DNA from: Chloroflexi bacterium AL-N1
GTDB lineage: Bacteria; Chloroflexota; Chloroflexia; Chloroflexales; Roseiflexaceae
DNA length: 64,000 nt
Direction: 5' to 3'
Assembly: GCA_013122435.1 (NCBI GenBank)
Contig: WYDT01000034.1
Span: 1-64,000 of the forward strand
Part shown: positions 44,966 to 53,882 of the stretch, piece by piece
Numbering within the stretch: position 1 is the stretch's first letter
Layout: each line of letters opens with the position of its first letter
Translations under genes and position numbers: made by a program
The notes under the pieces: generated by a model
The model's input: the letters and a program-made list of their open reading frames with translations, nothing else
What the model was told of the DNA's origin: nothing
Database searches by the model: none

Positions 44966-45611
44966 TCACTCATACGTTATTCCTGATCCAGATAATGAGT
45001 GTGGCGCAGATACCGTCCAAAAGTCACCATACCACTGACAAGAAAGTCTAACCCCCAGCAATGGAGGAAAGATCAAAAGTGTAAGGCCATCTGACAAGGC
45101 GAACAGTTTTGGTAGCATTACACCTGCCAGAGCACCTACAAGCGTAAGACCTGCCAATCCCCAGAATCGCGGCAACCGATAGCGATACGCGGTAAAGGCA
45201 CATCCCAGCGAAATCGGAAGACCCATAGAAATAATTGCCCATATACTGTACAAGAAAAGCCCATTTATCGCATCTGATATGACTACTAACGATGCTACTC
45301 CTGCAGTCGCTACCACAAGTACAACACCGCCAATAAGGATTACAGCCAATAAGGATTACAGCCCTGGTGTTATTGGGAAGGGGACGCGGCGCAACAAAAC
45401 CTGTCCGTGGATAGGTGAAACGCGTTTTGAGAAACTTGAGGAATGGGCCAAACAACAGCGTTGGAGTCATCAGCACCAGTAAGCTCATGGGCATAGAGGC
45501 TGTTGTACCAAAGGCTATGGGGCCCAGAATAATAAAGCCTATCAACAATAGATAGAAACCACCGATGATTTCAATCAAACCATCTTCAAGGTCATACCGT
45601 TGCATTCGCAT
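44966..45611 (-). pseudogene. Polytopic membrane protein, frameshifted by a 16-bp tandem duplication
   Basis: Two overlapping frames make one protein. The first, from ATG 45611 (MRMQRYDLEDGLIEIIGGFY, then membrane helices and a basic loop TRFTYPRTGFVAPRPLPNN), reaches RAVILIG. There the 16-base unit CCAATAAGGATTACAG (plus strand, 45330-45345) is repeated at 45346-45361. Removing one copy continues as GVVLVVATAGVASLVV and four more helices to the stop at 44966. The family looks like the small membrane proteins encoded beside winged-helix regulators. With the duplication present the protein ends early in a cysteine-rich shadow frame. Upstream codons up to a TAA suggest the original start was slightly earlier. 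Confidence 0.65.
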
Positions 45612-45798
45612 TTGTAAGTCACGAATATCAGGAGTGTTTATGGATTAGCATCTTTCTATTACTCACAAACTGGTTTGTTTAGCAAACTTATTGGTTTCAT
45701 TATACTGGTTTGCACATTTTTACCAAGAGCATGACATGTGTACTCCCGAAAAACACCATTCAAAAGTATCATAGCGGTACGATCAGGAAGATAGCGCT

Positions 45799-45975
45799 AT
45801 GAGCGAACAGCTTACAATACAACCAACTAAAACCATCCCATCCCCTCAACGTATGACCTACGAGGAATGGCAGCAGTATGACCATGAGTGTGGCTTAACT
45901 GAATGGCTCAATGGTGAGGTTACGATGACACCACCACCAGGCATATTGCATCAAGGACTAGCTACAACTTCTTAA
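45799..45975 (+). pseudogene. N-terminal fragment of a Uma2 (DUF820) endonuclease-fold protein
   Basis: A 58-codon frame from ATG 45799 with GGAAG upstream. RMTYEEWQQYDHECGLTEWL followed by NGEVTMTPPPGILHQ is the typical start of Uma2-family PD-(D/E)xK proteins, which are near 190 residues. The frame ends after HQGLATTS, two bases from the stop of the convergent 45978 gene, so the catalytic part is gone. Uma2 genes are numerous in Chloroflexota and cyanobacteria. Confidence 0.6.
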
Positions 45976-45977
45976 TC

Positions 45978-47708
45978 TCACTCACTCGTCAGATCCGCAC
46001 CCAGACGACCCAATAACACTCGGTGCGGTTCGGGGTTGTCTGGATAAAACTCAAACCGTGCCCGTTCAAAATACTGAACAATATTGCCCGTCTCGGGATC
46101 AACGAACTCATCGCTAATGGGCAAACCAAACAGTGCCAGCGACTCATCATACGAAACGTTATTGTCACCCAGTTCAAGTCCATGGCGCTCCCAGTATGTG
46201 CGAAATGCCTGGCACACCTGATGCCCTGTCTCAGCAAAAAATCGGCAGCCAACACTGCGTCGACTAATGGGTTGAAATGGCTCAGTATCGAGCAAGTCGC
46301 GTTTTTCTGCATCCAATGAGCCTAAACGCCCCAATTGCACAGCATATGGGGTACCCGCATTCTCGGGATGATATTCAAAACGCTGTCGCTCAAAATATTG
46401 CACCGTATATTCGCGTCCATCATCCGGATTTATTTCTATACGTGCATCGGTCAATGGATAACCAAATACTGGCAAACCACCACTCTTTTCCCAAAACGTC
46501 AGAAAAGTGCCGTCTAATGAGCGACCTGTTTCAGGAAAATAACGTTGATCTGTCTTTGGCAGGAATGTCGTGGCTGGTGTCGCACGCAATTCAACTACTG
46601 ACCCGCTATTATGCTGCCAGACAACCGCCCCATCTGCAAGATCAGAGAAGGTATTCGCCCCATCGTCTACAGCAATCTCAAAGGTTTGGTTTGTGAGCAG
46701 ATCATACCCTAACAAATCACGTGTCTCATTACCCTGATTTGAGCGCAAACGTTCCCAGATTACAAAGCGCCCATCAGTAGCAAGTGGAAGCGCTGGCTCA
46801 GATGTGATTAAGAAGCGACGCTGACCCGTTTGAAGATCGACAGACACCATTTCTCCTCCCAACCCTGGAGTATACACAACTATATTGTCTTCCACTGCAT
46901 AACTGGGTAATACACTGCTGCCCTGAGTATTTTCAATGATCACTGAGCCGATATCTGAGTGCATGTTGAACGCCCGTAGTCGCCATTTGGGCAATGTGCC
47001 GGGAGGCGGTGTCGTGCTCTCGAACCACACTACATGCGAGTTGCTCAGCCCCACAATATGCACGACATCGTACTCTACCGAGACAAGGGATACAGAGTCT
47101 GCTTGCGTTTGTCGGTTGTATCCTATAATCGATTGTGTGATACCATTACCACCAACCCAGACAATCCACTCATCTGAGATCGCGGGAGCGCCTTGTGTCG
47201 CACGATTTTTACCCACCATACCAGTGTCTCCCGTTGCGAGATCTAACACCTGAACACGATTACCAGTCAAATCCTGCTCAATCCACACCACAACACGATC
47301 ATGCAGAGCTGCCTTTTCTCGCACTGCGTTGCTTGAAGAAATTGTCAGTGCTTCGTTTGTGATAAGATTGTAACCTTTGAGGCTGCCTGGTGTATTCTGT
47401 TGTTGTCGCTCAATCCACACCACGACACCATCAGCAAGCATAGGTTCAGCATCAACAGTTACTTCTGGAGACAAGAGTTTCGGGGTGCTTCCATCCAATC
47501 GCGCCGTATAAAGTGCATGGCGAGAAGCAGCAATATCTTGTGGTGTATTCCAAACGAGATAGGTGCCATCGGTACGAATTGCCGTGGTCGATCCAGAAAC
47601 ACGCAGAGCAAACACAGTGTCATCAGCATACGTGGGCGTGACTGTCAACAGGAAAGTACTCATTATCATAACGCTTAAAATGCGTGCAGTATAAATACAG
47701 ATGTACAT
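45978..47708 (-). CDS. Secreted beta-propeller protein with two C-terminal Chloroflexota-type repeats
   Basis: 576 residues. The signal peptide (IYTARILSVMIMSTFLLTVT, cleavage near TYADD) is followed by about 340 residues of TolB/Kelch-like blades, each with a variant of DGVVVWIERQ or ISDEWIVWVGG. The C-terminal 170 residues hold two copies of a module with RYFPETGRSLDGTFLTFWEK, FGYPLTD and VQYFERQRFEYHPE, then (second copy) CRFFAETGHQVCQAFRTYWE, FGLPISD and VQYFERARFEFYPD. Both end in a LLGRLG-type motif. I know this repeat from secreted Chloroflexi proteins and its function is unknown. AAGGAG lies 8 bases before the ATG. The region 47709-48007 after its start shows no gene. Confidence 0.78.
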   Translation of the reverse strand: MYICIYTARILSVMIMSTFLLTVTPTYADDTVFALRVSGSTTAIRTDGTYLVWNTPQDIAASRHALYTARLDGSTPKLLSPEVTVDAEPMLADGVVVWIERQQQNTPGSLKGYNLITNEALTISSSNAVREKAALHDRVVVWIEQDLTGNRVQVLDLATGDTGMVGKNRATQGAPAISDEWIVWVGGNGITQSIIGYNRQTQADSVSLVSVEYDVVHIVGLSNSHVVWFESTTPPPGTLPKWRLRAFNMHSDIGSVIIENTQGSSVLPSYAVEDNIVVYTPGLGGEMVSVDLQTGQRRFLITSEPALPLATDGRFVIWERLRSNQGNETRDLLGYDLLTNQTFEIAVDDGANTFSDLADGAVVWQHNSGSVVELRATPATTFLPKTDQRYFPETGRSLDGTFLTFWEKSGGLPVFGYPLTDARIEINPDDGREYTVQYFERQRFEYHPENAGTPYAVQLGRLGSLDAEKRDLLDTEPFQPISRRSVGCRFFAETGHQVCQAFRTYWERHGLELGDNNVSYDESLALFGLPISDEFVDPETGNIVQYFERARFEFYPDNPEPHRVLLGRLGADLTSE

Positions 47709-48007
47709 AGTGCTTTCTCCTTGACTCTTTCCTGATATGAAATGTCATTGATAGATCATGCTCTACATATTCAGACGTTTACACCTACCTTTTGTACTCA
47801 CTTCATCTGACACGACATTATTATCGCAAGATGTTTGCCGCAAATATGTCAACACTGGCTTAGTACAACCGTGTGAGAAAAGAGGAAGCGGGTGCCTTTA
47901 CAGAAAATCAAGCATTGTATTCAGCTTGAACTGAACAATCGTCAAGATTGCAAGTGTAGGAACATCATCCAAATGTGATACAGATTTCAGATGGCCAAGC
48001 CGTATAT

Positions 48008-49098
48008 TCAGGGTACTATCACTTCGGAGAGTTTTTTTGTTTCTAATCCCATTGCAGAAAACTGATCGAGAATACGTGGAAGAGCATCAGCCGTTATATC
48101 GTTGCCACAATGCGCTAATATGATAGCACCTCGGAGTTCGGCAGGTGTCAAGGTAGCTGTCACACGTTGTACCAGAACATCAGCCGTCTTTGGCTCACCA
48201 AAAGCATCAAGACTGTCGAGCGTCCAATAGATGGAGAGATAGCCTTCTTCCTGGATAATCTGGAGCGTGCGATCGTCGTATGCCCCATATGAAGGGCGAA
48301 AAAAGGGGTGTGAACTTACTCCGGTTGTTTCACGCAGTATAGCCTCGGTGTCAGCGAGTTCTTGTCGGATTGCAGCATCACTTAACTGCATACAATCAGG
48401 ATGCGTGGAGGAGTGATTCGCAATTTCGTGTCCATCATCAACAATACGCCGGGTAAGTTCAGGATATTCTTCAATCCATGTACCGATGAGAAAAAAGGTT
48501 ATGTAGCTACCATGCTCGTCTAGCACATCAAGTATACGAGGCACTGGTGCAGCACCGACACTTCCATCCAGCGTCAACGCAACCCACGGGCGTTCGGGCG
48601 CTCCACGACGGATTAAAACCAGTTCTTGCTCAAGGGTGCTTGTTTACCCAGCAAGCTATGGAACAATAACAGCTTATTAGGGCTGTGGTGGTGATGTAAG
48701 TTGGTTGTACGCCACAATCAACTCAGGTGTACTACCACTTCTGCGGGCCACAGTGTCCAATGTCTCATCTGCACCAACCGTATGACCTGTGTAGCTTTCA
48801 ATGTCTGGTGTTGGGGTCTCGATCACGGTCGTAGTATCAGGAGCTCGTATTTGTGTAGCAGGAAGTACTGGCTCTGTCGTTGATTGGAGCAATGCCTCAC
48901 TATCGGGTGTCACGGAAGGCTCTGATGTGAGTGTCGGCAAAGGCGTACTCGGCACAGCGGGGGGGGTACTGGCGCCTGGGCCGTTGGTGGATTTATAAAA
49001 GAATGCAAGAACCATCCTACGGCTATACCCACAATAAAGGTAAGGATAATGAGTGGAATATTGGTACGTTGGGCAGAGCGTGGTTGATAGTTATCCAT
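48008..49098 (-). pseudogene. Membrane-anchored LysM plus polysaccharide deacetylase (NodB) protein, broken
   Basis: Read as one gene from ATG 49098: a cytoplasmic N-tail and membrane helix (IPLIILTFIVGIAVGWFL), then a Pro-rich linker. A frameshift in a C7 run (48966-48960) leads to SEPSVTPDSEAL, a LysM-like domain (VGADETLDTVARRSGSTPEL, ending near 48680), and then four stops in the same frame (TAA 48679, TAA 48676, TAG 48658, TAA 48646). The frame continues with TSTLEQELVLIRRGAPERPW and the NodB domain: TLDGS at motif 1 instead of TFDDG or TFDAG, NHSSTHPD motif 2, RPSYGAYD motif 3, LAHCGND motif 5. A peptidoglycan or glycan deacetylase lost by mutation. The NodB part alone has no good start. 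Confidence 0.7.
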
Positions 49099-49102
49099 AT
49101 GG

Positions 49103-49783
49103 CTACGGTATAATCAGCTCTTGTCCTATTTGTAGTGAGTCAGCTTCATCAGGTGTTAGGCCATTGGCATCTATAATGTCAACCACACTCACATCAAACT
49201 GTTCAGCGATACCACTGAGCGTATCACCCGACTCAACGACGTATAATTGGTCTCCATCTGGCGTTTCTGGTTCATCAGGTACCGCAGTGGGGGTCGCTGT
49301 CGGCTCTTCCTCCGGTTCTGGTGTTGGTTCTTCGGTAGGTGGAACAGCCGTAGCTGCATCCGGTATTACTGTTGAAACTGTCGTTGGGTCAGCAACTTCG
49401 GTTGACTCTGGTGCAATCTCTGGAGCTAGTTCAGGTACCAAGGTTTCCTGCACATCAACCCCTACTATCACTGTCGATTGCTCCAGATCAACATCTGGCT
49501 CAGCCACCGATGGAACGGCCGTCATGAATGGCTGATCGATGTCGGCAATGGCTGGCCCAGCGACTGGCAATAAGATCGAAACATTACCAACTTGCAGGCT
49601 AGAAACCTCACTGCGAGCAAGTAACAGAACACCGACGATCGCAACACCAAATAATACACTGGCAGAGAGATATAGTTGTGTTGATGTTAGACGTGCTGCA
49701 AAGAAACGCAGTGCCCACGCACCAGCAACAGGTAAAATAAGAGCCAACACCAAGAGTATAAAAGCGAACGTTGGAGACATCAT
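49103..49783 (-). CDS. Membrane-anchored LysM-domain protein
   Basis: 226 residues: two N-terminal membrane helices (FAFILLVLALILPVAGAWAL, YLSASVLFGVAIVGVLLLA), a long acidic Pro/Thr/Glu linker (PPTEEPTPEPEEEPTATP), and a C-terminal LysM motif (YVVESGDTLSGIAEQFDVSV, DIIDANGLTP, LQIGQELIIP) that should bind peptidoglycan or related N-acetylglucosamine polymers outside the membrane. It is transcribed after mutS2 (8 bases apart) and 4 bases before the broken LysM-NodB gene, so these form one unit. It may tether a wall enzyme or act as a structural anchor. Confidence 0.82.
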   Translation of the reverse strand: MMSPTFAFILLVLALILPVAGAWALRFFAARLTSTQLYLSASVLFGVAIVGVLLLARSEVSSLQVGNVSILLPVAGPAIADIDQPFMTAVPSVAEPDVDLEQSTVIVGVDVQETLVPELAPEIAPESTEVADPTTVSTVIPDAATAVPPTEEPTPEPEEEPTATPTAVPDEPETPDGDQLYVVESGDTLSGIAEQFDVSVVDIIDANGLTPDEADSLQIGQELIIP

Positions 49784-49791
49784 ACTTTCAT

Positions 49792-52266
49792 CTACTGTTC
49801 ATTAAGATAAGCGACTGTTACGCCTTCACCACCATCTGGTCCACCACCTTCAAACGAACGGATTAACGGATGGCGTGTGAACATGTCGCGTACAATCTGG
49901 CGCAATGCACCAGTACCTTTGCCGTGAATGACCCGTATAAGTGGCAAGCCAGCCAGATAGGCATCATTCAAATAACGATCCAGACGATTCGGCACCTCAG
50001 AAGCCCGCCAACCACGGATATCAAAACTCATACTTACATCCGGCGGTGGTGGTATTGCAGCACGTGATGACACGGATCGATGTGCCTCAGACTTCGTATT
50101 CTCACGCTTTTCACGACGTAATTCACGTAGTTCAGCAGTCACACGAAAACCACCAACCTGCACTTCAGCACTTTGCTCTTCTTCATCGATAGCAATGATT
50201 TCGCCGCTCAGTCCGACGGAACGGACACGTACCGTATCGCCGACACGAAGCGGACGCGGTTGCTCCACTTCCGGAGTGGTCGAGGGTGGTGGTGCTATCT
50301 GTCTGGAAGCGACAGGTGCTGCTTCCGGTACACTGGTTCGAATATGTTGCGCCCGCTGTTCAGCTTCTTCCAGCCATTGTCGTGTTAATGACACAGAGCG
50401 AAAATCATCACGTAAACGTCGCAACTGATGGCGGGCTTCACGAAAATCATCGTCAATTTGTTGACGTGCTGCCTGCCATTCTTGTTCCCGTTGTTGCTCA
50501 AACTCTTGCCACTCACTCGACAAACGATCACGATATTTTTCAGCGTCAACACGCAGCGCTTCGACACGGGCAAGTTCAGCAGCAGCGGCTTCACGTTCAC
50601 GATGAATACCTGCGAGCAGATCTTCGACCTGTGCGTCCTCACGTGCCATAGTTGATCGTGCACGCTCAACCAACTCTGCGTCAAGCCCCAAACGTGATGC
50701 GATGGCGAGCGCATTTGAACGACCGGGAAGGCCAATAGTGAGGCGGTACGTCGGCGCAAGTGTTTCCACATCAAATTCAACCGAACCGTTCTCAACACCC
50801 TCCGTATTATACGCAAAAGCTTTGAGTTCTGCGTAATGCGAAGTAGCAATACCCAACACATTCAACTCAAGCATTTTGTGAACGATTACACGGGCAAGGG
50901 CTGCACCCTCAACAGGATCGGTTCCAGCGCCCAATTCATCGAGTAGCACCAATGCAGGCGGTGGCACAGTCGATTGCGGGCCGATTTCCCAATCAGTCTG
51001 CCACTGTACCTGTGCTTCATCAAGCGCACCAAGGATGCGAATAATGTTGCTCATGTGCGAGGAGAATGTCGACAGGCTCTGCTCAATACTTTGTTCATCA
51101 CCAATATCAGCAAAAATGTGTGCAAATACTGGTAAACCTGAGGGTGCTCTGGCCGGAATATGCAAACCGGTTTGCGCCATTAACGCGAGCAATCCGGCAG
51201 TTTTGAGGGCAACTGTTTTACCACCAGTGTTTGGTCCCGTTATGAGCAACCAGCGAAATTCTGTGCCGAGCCATATGTCTGTCGGTACAACCGTTTCCTG
51301 CTCCAACAATGGATGCCGTGCTTGCGTCAACTGGAGCGGTGCCTGCAATGGAGGCTTAACATCAACACCTTCTTCTGAGATAATGGGTTCTACACAGCGC
51401 AGCGCAATCGCATATTTCGCCATCGCGAATGCCAGATCGAGCGAGGCCATTGTGTCCACACCGGCCATAATCTGTGGTGCTTCATCACCCACTTGCACCG
51501 ACAACGCACCAAGAATGCGCGCAACTTCTTCCTCTTCTGCGCTCTGCAACTCACGCCAGCGGTTGTTCAACTCAACGACAGCCATCGGTTCCACATAGAG
51601 TGTTGCCCCACTCGATGACTGATCGTGTACCAGGCCACGAACATTTCGGCGATGCGAGGCTTTGATCGGCACCACATAGCGCCCCTGTCGCACCGTGATG
51701 ATTGACTCCTGAAGGGCATCACTGTACTGCGATGATGTGATTAAGTTTTGCAATCGGTCCTGAAGTCGATTAAACGCTGTACGTATCTCACTACGAAGCC
51801 GTGCAAGTTGTGAGCTGGCACTATCCAACACCGTTCCATCATCACCAATGGTGCTGGTGATAGCCTGTTCAAGTGCTGGTAAACTCGGCAGCATATAGGA
51901 CTCCTCTTGAAGGAGCGCAAACTGGGTTGGATCAAGTTTGCGTAAAAACGTAGCCATACGGCGGCAATTTGCCAGGGTACTCTCGATTTCAAGAAACACT
52001 GCTGCGTCAAGTACGCCACCACGCTGGGCACGCTGCATCGCATCACGTACATCACGGGTACCACCAATACTCGTCTCAGGGTATTCGTCCAGCAATAACC
52101 GGGCTTCCCCTGTACGCCGCAAACGGTGACGCACCTCAGCAACATCGGTACTCGGTGAGAGGGCTAGCGCCAATTCACGAGATGCTGAGAATGCTGTGTA
52201 CTGTGCTAAACGAGCAAGAATTTTAGGAAACTCGAGGGTTATCAGCGTTTGTTGGCTAATGGACAT
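49792..52266 (-). CDS. mutS2: MutS2 family ATPase/endonuclease
   Basis: 824 residues (family about 780). Lacks the MutS mismatch-recognition domain, starting with the core lever region (TLEFPKILARLAQYTAFSAS). ATPase: Walker A ITGPNTGGKTVALKT near 330, Walker B VLLDELGAGTDPVEGAALA near 410, and ATSHYAELKAFAYNTEGVEN. A coiled coil of about 130 residues and a KOW-like small domain (RVGDTVRVRSVGLSGEIIAI) follow. The C-terminal Smr nuclease domain has LDRYLNDAYLAGLPLIRVIH and HGKGTGALRQ. It suppresses homologous recombination and, in some bacteria, splits collided ribosomes. It follows cvpA by 3 bases, a very common pairing. Confidence 0.95.
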   Translation of the reverse strand: MSISQQTLITLEFPKILARLAQYTAFSASRELALALSPSTDVAEVRHRLRRTGEARLLLDEYPETSIGGTRDVRDAMQRAQRGGVLDAAVFLEIESTLANCRRMATFLRKLDPTQFALLQEESYMLPSLPALEQAITSTIGDDGTVLDSASSQLARLRSEIRTAFNRLQDRLQNLITSSQYSDALQESIITVRQGRYVVPIKASHRRNVRGLVHDQSSSGATLYVEPMAVVELNNRWRELQSAEEEEVARILGALSVQVGDEAPQIMAGVDTMASLDLAFAMAKYAIALRCVEPIISEEGVDVKPPLQAPLQLTQARHPLLEQETVVPTDIWLGTEFRWLLITGPNTGGKTVALKTAGLLALMAQTGLHIPARAPSGLPVFAHIFADIGDEQSIEQSLSTFSSHMSNIIRILGALDEAQVQWQTDWEIGPQSTVPPPALVLLDELGAGTDPVEGAALARVIVHKMLELNVLGIATSHYAELKAFAYNTEGVENGSVEFDVETLAPTYRLTIGLPGRSNALAIASRLGLDAELVERARSTMAREDAQVEDLLAGIHREREAAAAELARVEALRVDAEKYRDRLSSEWQEFEQQREQEWQAARQQIDDDFREARHQLRRLRDDFRSVSLTRQWLEEAEQRAQHIRTSVPEAAPVASRQIAPPPSTTPEVEQPRPLRVGDTVRVRSVGLSGEIIAIDEEEQSAEVQVGGFRVTAELRELRREKRENTKSEAHRSVSSRAAIPPPPDVSMSFDIRGWRASEVPNRLDRYLNDAYLAGLPLIRVIHGKGTGALRQIVRDMFTRHPLIRSFEGGGPDGGEGVTVAYLNEQ

Positions 52267-52269
52267 CTA

Positions 52270-52821
52270 TTATACCCGGAAGATGATATCTGCTTCTTGT
52301 GGCAGAATTGGTTGAAGCGTTCCGTAAATAAGCGGTAGCAGTTCGGTACCAAAAAACGCGACGAGAAAAGAGCTACGGATATTGTTTTGCAAAAAGATCA
52401 TAAACGGAAAGTCTAATGATGCTGCAACATTACGAAAGACAAACAGATCACGCAGTATGATTGAAAGCATTCCCATAAACAGCGCCGCCAGACCAAGACC
52501 AAGCAATGTACCGATAACACGATCCACAAAATCTAAGCTAGGTGGTAAATGTGCATAGCGAAAGGTATATAAGCCCGCAATAGTCAAGAGCAGAAATGCT
52601 ATCAGTAAGATGGTAGCAAACGCGGTAATCTGGCCCACTTCCTGACTTGAGCCGAACTGTGTCCGGAAGAAATTCCCTACTGTCTGAAAATATAAACTTG
52701 CTAGAATAATACCAACATAAAACGCAATAATGGATACAGCCAGCTTGATGGTTCCATTAAAAAAGCCCAGGGACAGCCCGGCAAGCAGCAAAAGGATATA
52801 TACAATATCCATAAAATTCAT
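52270..52821 (-). CDS. CvpA-family membrane protein
   Basis: 183 residues with four membrane helices: MDIVYILLLLAGLSLGFFNG, ISIIAFYVGIILASLYF-type helix 2, ATILLIAFLLLTIAGLYTF and GTLLGLGLAALFMGMLSII. The FVDRVIGTLLGLGLAALF motif between helices 3 and 4 is diagnostic for CvpA, first known from colicin V production and needed for envelope stress tolerance elsewhere. Start ATG 52821 has GGAGG 6 bases upstream (52832-52828); an in-frame codon at 52839 precedes that site. First gene of the cvpA-mutS2-LysM unit. Confidence 0.85.
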   Translation of the reverse strand: MNFMDIVYILLLLAGLSLGFFNGTIKLAVSIIAFYVGIILASLYFQTVGNFFRTQFGSSQEVGQITAFATILLIAFLLLTIAGLYTFRYAHLPPSLDFVDRVIGTLLGLGLAALFMGMLSIILRDLFVFRNVAASLDFPFMIFLQNNIRSSFLVAFFGTELLPLIYGTLQPILPQEADIIFRV

Positions 52822-52889
52822 AACACGCCTCCGGCTCAAAACGAAGTCAGTTGCCGTGCATTATAGCACGAATACGTCGTTTGGCCGAC

Positions 52890-52918
52890 TTGACATGCTA
52901 CTATCCGGCTGCTATAGT
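52890..52918 (+). promoter_or_regulatory. Promoter of the T-box-thrS unit
   Basis: TTGACA (52890-52895), exact 17-base spacer, TATAGT (52913-52918). It diverges from the cvpA start at 52821. Transcription would begin near 52925. Confidence 0.7.
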
Positions 52919-52924
52919 CAAACT

Positions 52925-53209
52925 ATAACAACTATATATGTTTACGTAGACGAGGACGAGTACCTGGATCACCGTCTCCAGAGAGGGCATGTCACAGACT
53001 GAAAACAGCCCGGCCAGGAATCTAGCGAAAACCACCTCTGAGTCGCTTCTTCAAAATGAAGATCTGACCTTCACGAGTATGGAAGCGCGGGTAACTCCCG
53101 ATATCAGTACACAAGCTTAACAGGCCCAGCATATAGCTGGCAAATGTTGAGAAATTTGGGTGGAACCACGAAGCAACAGCCTTCGTCCCATTGAGGACGA
53201 GGGTTTTTT
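52925..53209 (+). promoter_or_regulatory. T-box leader with terminator/antiterminator
   Basis: The T-box sequence TTTGGGTGGAACCACG is at 53155-53170, followed by a terminator CCTTCGTCC (53180-53188) / GGACGAGGG (53195-53203) and T6 (53204-53209). Upstream 52960-53120 contains the paired elements expected of stem I. A candidate threonine specifier ACC lies in GAAAACCACC near 53024-53033. Uncharged tRNA-Thr would stabilise the antiterminator by pairing its NCCA end with the TGGA of the T-box, allowing transcription into the 53236 gene and thrS. T-box presence is clear; the specifier codon is inferred. Confidence 0.88.
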
Positions 53210-53235
53210 GTTATAACGCGAAAGGATTTCATACA

Positions 53236-53841
53236 ATGAGTTATCGCCAGGAACGTCGTCGCTCACGACGGATTGGATGTCTTGCCTCATTGGTTGCTAT
53301 CGTTTGGGTCGTATTGCTGGTAATAATCGTATATCAATTCTTCCTTCGGGATGCCGTGAGCCAACTAGTTGGGGAACAGATCACTGAACGCATACAAAAC
53401 GAAGTACCTGAACCAGTAGATGTTCCTTCTGAAGAGCAAATTCAAGAAGGGGCACAGGAAGTGTTACCAACTGCTATTGCAGCGCTCCCTACTGGTGAAA
53501 TACGGATCACTGAAGATCAAGCCAATGCTTATATCACTGACCAGGTCAACATTCCGCAACCAATTGAGGCTGTCACTATCCGCTTTCTACCTGGTCAGAT
53601 ACAGGCCGAGGTACAGGCAATTGGTACCACCAGCACCGCTACTATGGGCATGGCGGTACAGAATGGACAACTTATCGCGCTCGATCCACAGATCGATGGT
53701 ATTCTGAGTCAATTTATCTCTGCCAGTGACTTGATTCAGCCAATCGAACAGCAGATCAATGCCGAATTAGCTTCACAGAATCGTGTGGTTACGAATATAC
53801 AGATCGAACAGGGCGAACTTGTAGTAGGTGTAGATGGATAG
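53236..53841 (+). CDS. Membrane-anchored protein of unknown function, under T-box control
   Basis: 201 residues from ATG 53236 with AAAGGA upstream. A strongly basic N-tail (YRQERRRSRRIGC), one membrane helix (ASLVAIVWVVLLVIIVYQFF), then an extracytoplasmic beta-rich domain (GEIRITEDQANAYITDQVNI, IRFLPGQIQAEVQAIG, NRVVTNIQIEQGELVVGV). The architecture resembles lipid- or wall-binding proteins of the LmeA/YpmS kind, but I cannot assign it. It stands between the T-box and thrS, 41 bases before thrS, so its expression should follow threonyl-tRNA charging. That is unexpected for a membrane protein. Confidence 0.7.
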   Translation: MSYRQERRRSRRIGCLASLVAIVWVVLLVIIVYQFFLRDAVSQLVGEQITERIQNEVPEPVDVPSEEQIQEGAQEVLPTAIAALPTGEIRITEDQANAYITDQVNIPQPIEAVTIRFLPGQIQAEVQAIGTTSTATMGMAVQNGQLIALDPQIDGILSQFISASDLIQPIEQQINAELASQNRVVTNIQIEQGELVVGVDG

Positions 53842-53882
53842 ATTATTTGCAGTTCTGATTATAAACATAGAGGGAGGCACAT

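Noticed and set aside
48701..49535. Plus-strand Ser/Val/Gly-rich ORFs
   Set aside because: They are antisense to the Pro/Thr/Glu-rich linkers of the LysM genes, which produce such low-complexity shadows.
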